Assembly (NCBI GenBank): GCA_900467185.1 | Contig: UBPA01000007.1 | Location: forward strand, 1-64,000 | Reading direction: 5' to 3' | Length of the DNA stretch: 64,000 nucleotides | DNA from: Hyphomicrobiales bacterium | GTDB lineage: Bacteria > Pseudomonadota > Alphaproteobacteria > Rhizobiales > Rhizobiaceae | Shown here: in pieces, positions 7,934 through 15,484 of the stretch | Position numbering within the stretch: the stretch's first letter is position 1 | Layout: each line of letters starts with the position of its first letter | Notes under the pieces: generated by a model | What the model was told of the DNA's origin: nothing | Databases searched by the model: none | Seen by the model: the letters and a program-made list of their open reading frames with translations, nothing else | Translations under genes and position numbers: made by a program

Positions 7934-8191
7934 TCACTTTTCGGACCGCTCCTCCGGCATTTCGTCGCCTGCCTCGGGGCCGTGATCCGGCAGGGATTCG
8001 AGAAGGGCAAGTGCGCGCGCTGGATCGCCCTTTGCAGCCCGCGCCTGCAACGCGCGCAGGGCGCGGCGCTGGCCCATGCCGTTCGAGATGAAGGCGAGAA
8101 AGAGCTGGTTGATCGACACATTCTCCTCCCTGGCCGCTTCGCGGGCCTGATCGAGCAGATAGTCGGGAACGCGCAGAGGGTACTGGCTCAT
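7934..8191 (-). CDS. Ribbon-helix-helix / HicB-antitoxin-like DNA-binding protein
   Basis: An 85-residue protein whose first 50 residues fit the Arc/HicB ribbon-helix-helix fold: the strand YPLRVPDYLLDQ, helix AREAAREENVSINQLF, and helix LAFISNGMGQRRAL. The rest is an acidic, disordered tail. It lies on the opposite strand between portal (g3) and the small membrane protein gene, 14 bases from the portal stop. No toxin partner is next to it. A 16-bp dyad 30 bases upstream suggests autoregulation. It could be a repressor of the GTA-like cluster or an orphan antitoxin; the sequence does not decide. Confidence 0.75.
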   Translation of the reverse strand: MSQYPLRVPDYLLDQAREAAREENVSINQLFLAFISNGMGQRRALRALQARAAKGDPARALALLESLPDHGPEAGDEMPEERSEK

Positions 8192-8221
8192 GAGGATAAC
8201 CTTTCTGATCTGTGGCGAATG

Positions 8222-8237
8222 ATATCACAGGCGATAT
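8222..8237. promoter_or_regulatory. Candidate operator of the ribbon-helix-helix gene
   Basis: ATATC, six bases, GATAT, in the gap between the ribbon-helix-helix gene (start 8191) and the plus-strand gene at 8293. Ribbon-helix-helix proteins commonly bind short AT-rich dyads in their own promoters. This assignment is by position only. Confidence 0.4.
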
Positions 8238-8292
8238 GGGATGTTGCGTCCGTAATCGCCGCATTTTCCTTCCATCCATAAGGACGAAACAG

Positions 8293-8604
8293 ATGGCCGA
8301 ACTTCAGCCGGACCCGGTGCTATGGGCAGTGCGCGGGATCGGCGCGGTGGCGGGGGCTGCCGTGTCGCTGATCTATCTCCTGCCGAAAAGCCGGCATGAG
8401 GCGGCGTCGCGGTTTCTGACCGGCACGGTCTGCGGGCTGGTGTTCGGCGGGCCGACGGGGTTGTGGGTCGTCGAGCGGCTGGGGATCGCGGGGCTCGTGT
8501 CCGGTGCCGAGGTGCTGCTGACGGGATCGGCGGCCGCGAGCCTCATGGCCTGGTGGGCGCTGGGCGCCGCCGTGCGGATCTCGCGGCGGTACGGGCAGAA
8601 ATAG
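8293..8604 (+). CDS. Small membrane protein, DUF6107-like, in the g3-g4 interval
   Basis: A 103-residue protein with three likely transmembrane segments (about residues 13-31, 42-60 and 77-95) and a basic C-terminus RISRRYGQK. It resembles the DUF6107 proteins found between portal and protease genes in rhizobial GTA-like clusters. RcGTA has a small gene (g3.5) at this place, but I see no clear sequence relation. With the soluble endolysin upstream, a holin-like role is possible but speculative. ATG at 8293 follows AAGGACG. The gene is separated from the portal by the opposite-strand gene. Confidence 0.65.
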   Translation: MAELQPDPVLWAVRGIGAVAGAAVSLIYLLPKSRHEAASRFLTGTVCGLVFGGPTGLWVVERLGIAGLVSGAEVLLTGSAAASLMAWWALGAAVRISRRYGQK

Positions 8605-8663
8605 GCGGCGCTTTCCGCCGGGAAAGCAGCCCTTTCAACACATCACATCACGGAGAGAATGCC

Positions 8664-9239
8664 ATGGCGACAGACCGATATGCGGTCCGGCGGACGACGG
8701 CGGTTGCCGGGCTGACGCTGGCGGGGGTGACGGGCGAGGGGCGGTTTTCGGGCTATGCCAGCGTGTTCGGCGAGATAGATCTCGGCAAGGACACGATCGA
8801 GCGCGGCGCCTTTCTGCACTCGCTGGCCAAGCGCGGGGCGGAGGGTGTGCGGATGCTGTTCCAGCACGATCCGAACGAGCCGATCGGCACCTGGACGACC
8901 ATCCGCGAGGACGGGCGGGGGCTGTTCGTCGAGGGGCGGCTCTCGACCGGCGTGGCGCGGGCCCGCGAGGTGCACCAGCTGATGAAGGGCGGTGCGCTCG
9001 ACGGGCTTTCGATCGGTTTTCAGACCGTGAAGGCGCGCACCGACGCCAAGAGCGGCATCCGCCGCGTGCTGGAAGCGGACCTCTGGGAAATTTCGGTCGT
9101 GACCTTTCCGATGCTGCCATCGGCGCGGGTCTCGAACGTCAAGCATGCGCGGTTCTTCCGCGACAGGGAAACGGAGCTCGTGCGCACGATGCGGCGGGCG
9201 ACCCGGATGATGGTGGAACGAAAGGATTTCCTGCGATGA
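8664..9239 (+). CDS. HK97-type prohead protease (g4)
   Basis: A 191-residue serine protease of the HK97 prohead family that trims the capsid delta domain during head maturation. It shows FSGYASVFGEIDLGKDTIERGAF, the catalytic His in MLFQHDPNEPIGTW, GLFVEGRLS, and the Ser region GALDGLSIGFQTV, then LWEISVVTFPM. ATG at 8664 follows CGGAGAG. The stop overlaps the capsid start by four bases (ATGA), the usual coupling of protease and capsid. Confidence 0.95.
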   Translation: MATDRYAVRRTTAVAGLTLAGVTGEGRFSGYASVFGEIDLGKDTIERGAFLHSLAKRGAEGVRMLFQHDPNEPIGTWTTIREDGRGLFVEGRLSTGVARAREVHQLMKGGALDGLSIGFQTVKARTDAKSGIRRVLEADLWEISVVTFPMLPSARVSNVKHARFFRDRETELVRTMRRATRMMVERKDFLR

Positions 9240-10489
9240 CGAATGCTCTGAAGACGGCCCCGGAGATCAAGACGATCCCGGACACGATGGCCACGGCCTT
9301 CGAGGACTTCATGGGCGCCTTCGAGGTGTTCAAGGAGGCGAACGACCAGCGGCTGGGCGAGATCGAAGCCAAGCTTTCGGCCGACGTGGTGACGCGCGAC
9401 AAAGTGGACCGGATCTCGCGCGGGATGGACGAGCAGAAGCGGGCGCTCGACCAGATGCTCCTGAAGAAGGCGCGGCCGGCGCTGGGCGGCAAGGCCGAGG
9501 CGATGAGCTTCGAGGCGGCCGAGCACAAGGCGGCTTTCGACAGCTACATCCGCCGCGGCGACGAAGGGGCGCTGCGGGCACTGGAGGAGAAGGCGTTCTC
9601 CATCGGCTCGGCCAGCGACGGCGGCTACCTCGTGCCGGCGCAGACCGACACGGAAATCGGCCGCCGGCTGCAGGTGATCTCGCCGATCCGCGCGCTGTCG
9701 ACCGTGCGGCAGGTCTCGGGCAGCGTGCTGAAGAAGCCGTTCGCGGTGTCGGGTCTCGCCTCCGGCTGGGTCTCGGAAACGGCGGCACGCCCGCAGACCG
9801 CGACGCCGCAGCTCTCCGAGCTGACCTTCCCGACCATGGAACTCTATGCCATGCCGGCGGCAACCGCCGCGCTGCTGGACGATGCCGCCGTGGACGTGGA
9901 AGGCTGGATCGCCGACGAGGTGGACATCGCCTTCGGGGAGCAGGAGGGCACGGCCTTCGTCAGCGGCGACGGCGTCAACAAGCCGAAGGGCTTCCTCAGC
10001 TATGGCACCGTGGCGGAGAGCAGCTGGGCCTGGGGCAGCCTCGGCTATATCGCGACCGGGGCGGCGAACGGGTTTCGCCCGAGCGGCCCTTCCGACGTGC
10101 TGATCGACACGATCTACGCACTGAAGGCCGGCCACCGGCAGAAGGCGAGCTTCGTGATGAACCGCAAGACCCAGGCCGAGATCCGCAAGTTCAAGGATGC
10201 CGACGGCAACTACCTCTGGCAGCCGCCGGCGACCGTCGGCCAGGCGGCCTCGCTGTTGGGCTTTCCCGTGGCCGAGGCCGAGGACATGCCGGAGATGGCT
10301 GCCAACAGCACGCCGATCGCCTTCGGCGATTTCCAGGCAGGCTACCTCGTGGTGGACCGGACCGGCGTGCGCATCCTGCGCGATCCCTACTCCGCCAAGC
10401 CCTACGTGCTGTTCTACACCACCAAGCGTGTGGGTGGCGGGGTGCAGAACTTCGAGGCGATCAAGCTGGTGAAGTTCGCGGTCAACTGA
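9236..10489 (+). CDS. HK97-fold major capsid protein (g5)
   Basis: A 417-residue major head protein. Residues 1-100 form a helical, charged delta/scaffold domain (ending near KARPALGGKAE), which the protease would remove. The remainder is the HK97 shell domain: SASDGGYLVPAQT, SPIRALSTVRQVSG, ELTFPTMELYAMPAATAAL, GDGVNKPKGFL, SFVMNRKTQAEIRK, and the C-terminal GVRILRDPYSAKPYVLFYTTK. This is the most conserved and best identified member of the cluster. Confidence 0.96.
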   Translation: MTNALKTAPEIKTIPDTMATAFEDFMGAFEVFKEANDQRLGEIEAKLSADVVTRDKVDRISRGMDEQKRALDQMLLKKARPALGGKAEAMSFEAAEHKAAFDSYIRRGDEGALRALEEKAFSIGSASDGGYLVPAQTDTEIGRRLQVISPIRALSTVRQVSGSVLKKPFAVSGLASGWVSETAARPQTATPQLSELTFPTMELYAMPAATAALLDDAAVDVEGWIADEVDIAFGEQEGTAFVSGDGVNKPKGFLSYGTVAESSWAWGSLGYIATGAANGFRPSGPSDVLIDTIYALKAGHRQKASFVMNRKTQAEIRKFKDADGNYLWQPPATVGQAASLLGFPVAEAEDMPEMAANSTPIAFGDFQAGYLVVDRTGVRILRDPYSAKPYVLFYTTKRVGGGVQNFEAIKLVKFAVN

Positions 10490-10564
10490 CCTCCCCGGTG
10501 TTTCGGGCGGCGGGTTTCGTCCGCCGCCCATGCCGACAATCCTTCTTCCAGACCGGAGACATCC

Positions 10565-11134
10565 ATGACCATTGCCGAACTGGCGCCGCCGGTGGGCGAG
10601 CCGTTGACGCTTGCCGATGCGCGGGCGCATCTGCGCGTTGACGACACGGCCGACGATGCCGTGATCGCCGACCTCATCACCACGGTGCGCGAGCATCTGG
10701 AGCGGACGACCGGCCTCGTGCTGATCGCCCGCACCTTCCGGCTCTATCTCGACCGCTGGCCGGATGCCTCCGTGCTGGAGATCGGGCGGGGGCCCATCGT
10801 CAGCATCGAGACGATCACCGGCTACGACGCGCTGGGCGCGCCGTTCGAGGCGGAAATGACGGGCTTCGTGCTGGATGGCGGGAGCCTTCCAGCACGCCTG
10901 TTCCTGCCGGCCGCACTGAAAGCGGCGCGGGCGGTGAACGGCATCGAGATCGACTTTACCGCGGGCTTCGGCACGACGGGCGCGGACGTGCCGGCCTCGC
11001 TGAAGCGGGCGCTGCTCCTGCATCTGGCGCTGCTCTATGCCTATCGCGGTGCCGTGTCCCCCGGCGACCAGCCGGCGGACGTGCCGGCCGGCTACGAGCG
11101 GCTGGTCGCACCCTTTCGCCGGTTGAGGCTCTGA
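10565..11134 (+). CDS. Head-tail connector protein (g6, gp6-like)
   Basis: A 189-residue protein of the head-tail connector family (phiE125 gp8 / HK97 gp6-like, TIGR02215 type). It shows PLTLADARAHLRVD with DDAVIADLITTVREHLERTTG near the N-terminus, and PASLKRALLLHLALLYAYRG near the C-terminus. It would form the ring beneath the portal. It is the first gene after a 75-base gap behind the capsid gene, with CCGGAGACATCC before the ATG. Confidence 0.88.
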   Translation: MTIAELAPPVGEPLTLADARAHLRVDDTADDAVIADLITTVREHLERTTGLVLIARTFRLYLDRWPDASVLEIGRGPIVSIETITGYDALGAPFEAEMTGFVLDGGSLPARLFLPAALKAARAVNGIEIDFTAGFGTTGADVPASLKRALLLHLALLYAYRGAVSPGDQPADVPAGYERLVAPFRRLRL

Positions 11135-11136
11135 CC

Positions 11137-11472
11137 ATGCGCACCGGCACGATCGACCCCGGCCGCATGACGGCGCGGATGGAACTGGAAAGGCCGGTGG
11201 ACACGCCGGACGGACAGGGCGGCATTTCCAGGGCGTTTGCGAGCGCCGGCGCGCTGTGGACGCTGATCGAGCCGCGCGTGGCGCTGATCACGGAGCGGCG
11301 CGACGAGAGGGTCGAGGATCTCGAGCACGATGTCTGGATCCGCCATCGCACGGACGTGTCCGCCGGCATGCGCTTTCGCAAGGGGGCGCGGCTCCTCGAC
11401 ATCCTCTCGGCCTTCGATCCCGACGAGACGCGGCGCTACCTCGTCTGCCGCTGCCGGGAGGTGCGGCGATGA
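11137..11472 (+). CDS. Head closure / head-tail adaptor protein (g7)
   Basis: A 111-residue protein of the phage head-tail adaptor family (SPP1 gp16 type). MTARMELERPVDTPDGQGG and a LWTLIEPR motif are characteristic, as is the C-terminal RYLVCRCREV. It would sit between the connector ring and the tail terminator. It starts two bases after the connector stop and ends in a four-base ATGA overlap with the next gene. Confidence 0.87.
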   Translation: MRTGTIDPGRMTARMELERPVDTPDGQGGISRAFASAGALWTLIEPRVALITERRDERVEDLEHDVWIRHRTDVSAGMRFRKGARLLDILSAFDPDETRRYLVCRCREVRR

Positions 11473-11876
11473 GCGCCGCGAATGCGGTGCAGGCGGCGGT
11501 CTTCGCGAGGCTTTCGGGCGATGCGGCACTGGTCGCAGCACTCGGGGACGGCGGCATTCACGACCGGCTGCTGGAGCGGGCCGACCACCCCTATCTGCGG
11601 CTGGCCGGGATCGAGAGCAGCGACTGGTCGACGGCGAGCGAGCCGGGCGAGGAGCACGCGATGACGATCGAGGTGCGCGGGGGCGAGGGCGGCAACCGGG
11701 TGGTGCAGGAGATTGCGGGCCGCGTGCGGGCGCTGCTCCACGATGCGGACCTCTCACTCGCCGGCCATCATCTGGTGAACCTGCGGCATGAGGGCACGCG
11801 GACAGTGCGCGACGGCGAGGCGCGCGGGCATGTGGCGGCGATGCGGTTTCGCGCCGTGACGGAGCCGATGGGCTGA
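11469..11876 (+). CDS. Tail terminator-like DUF3168 protein (g8)
   Basis: A 135-residue DUF3168 protein, related to tail terminator/completion proteins that cap the tail tube. Recognisable parts are NAVQAAVFARLSGDAALVAAL, DHPYLRLAGIES and the C-terminal HVAAMRFRAVTEP. It is translationally coupled to the upstream adaptor gene by overlap. A 52-base gap separates it from the major tail protein gene. Confidence 0.88.
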   Translation: MSAANAVQAAVFARLSGDAALVAALGDGGIHDRLLERADHPYLRLAGIESSDWSTASEPGEEHAMTIEVRGGEGGNRVVQEIAGRVRALLHDADLSLAGHHLVNLRHEGTRTVRDGEARGHVAAMRFRAVTEPMG

Positions 11877-11928
11877 GCGCGCGCCGCCGGCCGTAGCGAA
11901 CGGAACGAACAGGGAAAGGAACGGGCCG

Positions 11929-12336
11929 ATGGTGGCGCAGAAGGGCAAGGACATTCTTCTCAAGATCGAGACGGGCGGCGGGTTTACGACCGTGGCCGGG
12001 CTGCGGTCGAAGCGGCTGGCCTTCAATGCGGAAACGGTTGACGTGACCGACGCGGAATCCGGCGGGCGCTGGCGCGAACTGCTGGGCGGGGCGGGCGTGC
12101 AGCGCGCCTCGATCGCCGGTGCCGGGATTTTCAAGGATCAGGCCTCCGACGCGCTGGTGCGAACGACCTTCTTTTCGGGCGCCATCCTGACCTGGCAGGT
12201 GATCATCCCGGATTTCGGCATGGTGAGCGGCCTCTTCCAGCTGACGGTGCTGGAATATAGCGGGCAGTACAATGGCGAGGTCCAGTTCGAGGCGGCGCTG
12301 GAATCGGCCGGCCCCCTGACCTTCACGGTGATCTGA
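11929..12336 (+). CDS. Major tail tube protein, TP901-1 family (g9)
   Basis: A 135-residue major tail protein of the TP901-1 type (TIGR02126-like). It shows KGKDILLKIETGGGFTTVAGL, FNAETVDVTDAESGGRWREL and FQLTVLEYSGQYNGEVQFEA. It forms the stacked rings of the tail tube. ATG at 11929 follows GGAAAGGAACGGGCCG. The stop TGA shares its last base with the next start. Confidence 0.92.
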   Translation: MVAQKGKDILLKIETGGGFTTVAGLRSKRLAFNAETVDVTDAESGGRWRELLGGAGVQRASIAGAGIFKDQASDALVRTTFFSGAILTWQVIIPDFGMVSGLFQLTVLEYSGQYNGEVQFEAALESAGPLTFTVI

Positions 12337-12704
12337 TGCGGCCGCGCGACAGAAGCGTGGCCGGGCGCGCGAACCGGCATCGCGGCGAGGTGGAGGCCGT
12401 GATCGACGGCGAGCGCCGCATCCTCTGCCTGACGCTCGGCAGTCTTGCCGAACTGGAAACGGCCTTTGCCGCCGATGGCCTTGCCGCCCTTGCGCGGCGC
12501 TTTTCGGCCGGCGGGCTGAAGGCGGAGGATCTGATCGCGATCCTCGGCGCCGGCCTGCGCGGCGGCGGCAACATCGTCTCCGACGAGGACGTCGCGGAGA
12601 TGAGCGTGGAGGGCGGGCTCGGCGGTCTGGCGCGGCTGGTGGGCGAACTGCTGACGGCAGCCTTCGGTGGTGAACCCGAGGATGGGGCGCGTCCGGACCC
12701 TTGA
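12336..12704 (+). CDS. GTA gp10-family tail assembly protein (g10)
   Basis: A 122-residue member of the gene transfer agent gp10 family (GTA_gp10). Diagnostic sequence is RHRGEVEAVIDGERRILCLTLGSLAELETAF followed by DLIAILGAGLRGGG in shorter pieces along the chain. It probably acts as a tail assembly chaperone, with the following gene. It overlaps the genes on both sides by one and four bases. The family name itself refers to GTAs, which supports the identity of the cluster. Confidence 0.88.
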   Translation: MRPRDRSVAGRANRHRGEVEAVIDGERRILCLTLGSLAELETAFAADGLAALARRFSAGGLKAEDLIAILGAGLRGGGNIVSDEDVAEMSVEGGLGGLARLVGELLTAAFGGEPEDGARPDP

Positions 12705-12958
12705 GCGCCGTGGACGGCGAGGACGGGGCGGCGCCGGCGCCCTTTCCCTGGGAAGCGGCCATGGAGGCCGGCCTTTCCCGTCTGCGGCTGCCGGCGCGGG
12801 ATTTCTGGGGGATGACGCCGAGGGAACTGGCGGCAGCTCTGGGCCTTGGTGTGCGAAAGGGCGCGGCTCCCGACCGGGTCGGTCTTTCCCGGATGATGAC
12901 ACAATTTCCAGACGGTGCAGCGGACGATCACGGCACAGGAGGCGGATATGGCGGATGA
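12701..12958 (+). CDS. Phage tail assembly chaperone (rcc01693-like, g10.1)
   Basis: An 85-residue protein containing the short tail-chaperone motif FPWEAAMEAGLSRLRLPARD, then FWGMTPRELAAALG, as in the rcc01693/Phage_TAC family. There is no ATG at the right place: TTG at 12701 overlaps the previous stop by four bases (TTGA), and an in-frame GTG at 12710 is the alternative. The C-terminus runs 11 bases into the tape measure gene. Confidence 0.8.
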   Translation: MSAVDGEDGAAPAPFPWEAAMEAGLSRLRLPARDFWGMTPRELAAALGLGVRKGAAPDRVGLSRMMTQFPDGAADDHGTGGGYGG

Positions 12959-13508
12959 GGCGGACAGTGGCGGCGATTTCCCCGCGATGATCGCCGAGGG
13001 CAAGGCGCTGGATTCGGTGCTCGCCGATCTGGAGCGCAGTGCCGGCCGGTTTGGTTCGGCGATGACCAGCGCGCTGTCGAGCGCCGTGCGCGGTGGAAAG
13101 GGGCTCGACGATATCCTGAAGAGCACGGGCCTTCGGCTGGTCGATATCGCGCTTTCCGCGGGACTGAAGCCGTTGCAGGATGCGGTGTCCACCGGGATCG
13201 GGGCGGTGTTTGACGGGTTGGCGCAAGGGGCGGGCGCGGGTGGCGCGGCGCCGTTCTCAGACAGTGGAAGCCTTGCGACGCCGCGGTTTCTGTCGGGGCT
13301 CTCGGCAGGCGGTGCAGCGGGTGGCGGGGGGTCGTCCGTTGCCGGGAATGCGGCTGCGCCCATGCCGGGCGCGGGCGTGACGGCAGGCGGTGTGCCGAAC
13401 GTGGTCTTCAACGTGACCGCCAGCGATGCCGACAGTTTTCGTCGTTCGGAAGGGCAGATCGCCGCCATGCTGACCCGCACCGTCGGGCGCGGGCGGCGGG
13501 GCGTGTGA
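12948..13508 (+). CDS. Short phage tail tape measure protein (g11)
   Basis: A 186-residue tape measure of the GTA type. It has a helical N-terminus (LDSVLADLERSAGRFGSAM, LDDILKSTGLRLVDIALS) and a Gly/Ala-rich hydrophobic middle. The C-terminus, PNVVFNVTASDADSFRRSE followed by GQIAAMLTRTVGRGRRG, matches the common end of alphaproteobacterial GTA tape measures. It sets tail length; the small size predicts a short tail. It overlaps the chaperone gene by 11 bases. Confidence 0.85.
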   Translation: MADEADSGGDFPAMIAEGKALDSVLADLERSAGRFGSAMTSALSSAVRGGKGLDDILKSTGLRLVDIALSAGLKPLQDAVSTGIGAVFDGLAQGAGAGGAAPFSDSGSLATPRFLSGLSAGGAAGGGGSSVAGNAAAPMPGAGVTAGGVPNVVFNVTASDADSFRRSEGQIAAMLTRTVGRGRRGV

Positions 13509-13520
13509 AGAGGACTTGAG

Positions 13521-14162
13521 ATGGACCAGGGATTTCACGAGGTGCGGTTTCCCATGCGGCTGGCGCTGGGGACCAGCGGCGGGCCGGTGCGCCGGACGGA
13601 TATCGTCAGCCTTTCGAACGGGCGGGAGAACCGCAACAGCCACTGGCGTGATGCGCGTCGGCACTATGATGCGGGGTCCGGTCTTCGCGAGATCGACGAC
13701 CTCTATGCGGTTCTCGCTTTCTTCGAGGCGCGGTCGGGACAGCTGCACGGGTTTCGCTTTCGCGATCCGGTGGATTTCCGCTCCGGGCCGCCGGGACGGG
13801 CGGTGACGGCGAGCGATCAGGTGATCGGCACAGGCGACGGGACGACGGCTCGCTTCCAACTGACCAAGACTTATGCGGATGCAGGCGGTGGCACGGTGCG
13901 CGATATCGTCAAGCCGGTAGCGGGGACGCTGCGGGTCTCGGTGAACGGCGCAGATGTGGCAGGCGCGCATGTGGCGCTGGATGCGACGACGGGGATGGTG
14001 ACGTTCGCGCCCGGCCATCTGCCGCCTGCGGGGGCTGTGGTGCGGGCGGGGTTCGAATTCGACGTGCCGGTGCGCTTCGACACCGACCGGATCGACGTGG
14101 ATCTGGCGCAGTTCCGGGCCGGGCGCATTCCGACCATTCCGCTGGTGGAGATCCGGCCATGA
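13521..14162 (+). CDS. Distal tail protein, DUF2460 / TIGR02217 family (g12)
   Basis: A 213-residue DUF2460 protein, the distal tail protein at the end of the tube in RcGTA. Landmarks: FHEVRFPMRLALGTSGGPV, IVSLSNGRENRNSHWRDARR, FFEARSGQLHGFRFRDPVDF, and the C-terminal FDTDRIDVDLAQFRAGRIPT. ATG at 13521 follows AGAGGACTTGAG. The stop overlaps the hub gene by four bases. Confidence 0.92.
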   Translation: MDQGFHEVRFPMRLALGTSGGPVRRTDIVSLSNGRENRNSHWRDARRHYDAGSGLREIDDLYAVLAFFEARSGQLHGFRFRDPVDFRSGPPGRAVTASDQVIGTGDGTTARFQLTKTYADAGGGTVRDIVKPVAGTLRVSVNGADVAGAHVALDATTGMVTFAPGHLPPAGAVVRAGFEFDVPVRFDTDRIDVDLAQFRAGRIPTIPLVEIRP

Positions 14163-15043
14163 GAGAGATCCCGGACGCGCTGGCGGCCCATCTGGCCGGC
14201 GATGCAACGACGGTGTGCCATGGCTGGCGGGTGACGCGGCGGGACGGCGTCGCCATCGGCTTTACCGAGCATGACCGCGATCTGCGCTTTGCCGGAACCG
14301 ACTTTCTGGCCGCAAGCGGCTTTCGCGCGAGCGAGACGGAGGCGGCCGCGGGGCTGGCCGCGGATGCGGGCGAGGTGACGGGCGGCTTTTCGAGCGCTGC
14401 CATCAGCGAGACCGATGTGGCGGCCGGGCGCTATGACGGCGCGCGGGTCGAGCAGTTTCTGGTCAACTGGCGGGCACCCGAGCAGCATATGCTTCTGACC
14501 GTGCAGGATATCGGCGAGGTGACGCGGGCGGGCGGCGCCTTTCGCGCCGAGCTGCGCAGCCTGACGCACCGGCTCAGCGAAGTGCAGGGCCGCAGCTACG
14601 GACGGCGCTGCGATGCCGCTTTCGGGGATGCGCGCTGCGGCGCGAGCCTTGCCGGGCGGCGCGAGACGGGCGTGATCCTCGCGCTTGCCGGCGATGTGGA
14701 ACTGCAGGTCGGCGGTCTTTCGGCAGCGAGCGGTGCCTATCGCTACGGGCTGATCCGCATGACGGGCGGGGCGAATGCGGGATGGAGCTGCGATGTCGAG
14801 GACCACACGGCGGAGGGAGATGGCGCGACGCGGCTGACCCTGTGGCTGCCGCCGCCGGTGCCGCTGTCGCCGGGCGACGCCTTCACGGTGACCATGGGGT
14901 GCGACAAGAGCTTTGCCACCTGCCGGGACCGGTTTGCCAACGCGCTCAACTTTCGCGGCTTCCCGCACATGCCGGGCAGCGACTTTTCCTATGGCTATGC
15001 GGATGGGGAGACGGTGCATGACGGACGGCCGCTGTTCGACTGA
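14159..15043 (+). CDS. Tail hub protein, DUF2163 / TIGR02218 family (g13), likely Fe-S
   Basis: A 294-residue hub protein at the tail tip, similar in kind to lambda gpL. An N-terminal DUF2163 domain (CHGWRVTRRDGVAIGFTEHD, DVAAGRYDGARVEQFLVNW) precedes a C-terminal cysteine cluster: RRCDAAFGDARCG near residue 157 and MGCDKSFATCRDRFANALNF near residue 248. Four such cysteines bind a [4Fe-4S] cluster in gpL, so one is expected here too. The conserved GFPHMPG follows. It overlaps the genes on both sides. Confidence 0.92.
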   Translation: MREIPDALAAHLAGDATTVCHGWRVTRRDGVAIGFTEHDRDLRFAGTDFLAASGFRASETEAAAGLAADAGEVTGGFSSAAISETDVAAGRYDGARVEQFLVNWRAPEQHMLLTVQDIGEVTRAGGAFRAELRSLTHRLSEVQGRSYGRRCDAAFGDARCGASLAGRRETGVILALAGDVELQVGGLSAASGAYRYGLIRMTGGANAGWSCDVEDHTAEGDGATRLTLWLPPPVPLSPGDAFTVTMGCDKSFATCRDRFANALNFRGFPHMPGSDFSYGYADGETVHDGRPLFD

Positions 15044-15479
15044 AGCGTCCATGCAGCAGCAGGTGCTGACGGCTGCGCGGGACTGGCTGGGCACGCCCTA
15101 CCGGCATCAGGCGAGCCTGAAGGGTGTGGGCTGCGACTGCCTGGGGCTGGTGCGCGGCATCTGGCGCGATATCCATGGCGCGGAACCGGAGACGCCGCCG
15201 CCCTACCGGCCGGACTGGGCGGAGCGCAGCGGCGAGGACCGGCTGTGGGACGCGGCGGTGCGGGCGATGGGGTCGCCGATCGACCTCTGCGCGATGCTGC
15301 CGGGCGACCTCCTGCTCTTCCGCTGGCGGCTGGGCATGCCGGCCAAGCATGCGGGGATCCTGAGCGACCCTGCGCGCTTCATCCACGCCTATGAGCAGGC
15401 GAGCGTCGTGGAATCGGCGCTGGTGCCGTCCTGGCGGCGGCGGATTGCCGGCGTCTTCCGCTTTCCCGAGAAGGTTTGA
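15018..15479 (+). CDS. NlpC/P60 cell-wall peptidase of the tail tip (g14)
   Basis: A 153-residue NlpC/P60 cysteine peptidase that would cut peptide stems in recipient peptidoglycan during DNA entry. The catalytic Cys is in GVGCDCLGLVRG and the His in PAKHAGILSD; GTPYRHQASLKG is the usual family entry motif. ATG at 15018 is preferred because GGGGAGA lies seven bases upstream and it overlaps the hub gene by 26 bases. ATG at 15051 (142 residues) has no ribosome site. Confidence 0.9.
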   Translation: MTDGRCSTEASMQQQVLTAARDWLGTPYRHQASLKGVGCDCLGLVRGIWRDIHGAEPETPPPYRPDWAERSGEDRLWDAAVRAMGSPIDLCAMLPGDLLLFRWRLGMPAKHAGILSDPARFIHAYEQASVVESALVPSWRRRIAGVFRFPEKV

Positions 15480-15484
15480 GAGAG

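Noticed and set aside
7934-8191. HicAB toxin-antitoxin pair
   Set aside because: No small HicA-like RNA-binding toxin gene is adjacent on either strand; only the HicB/RHH-like half is visible.
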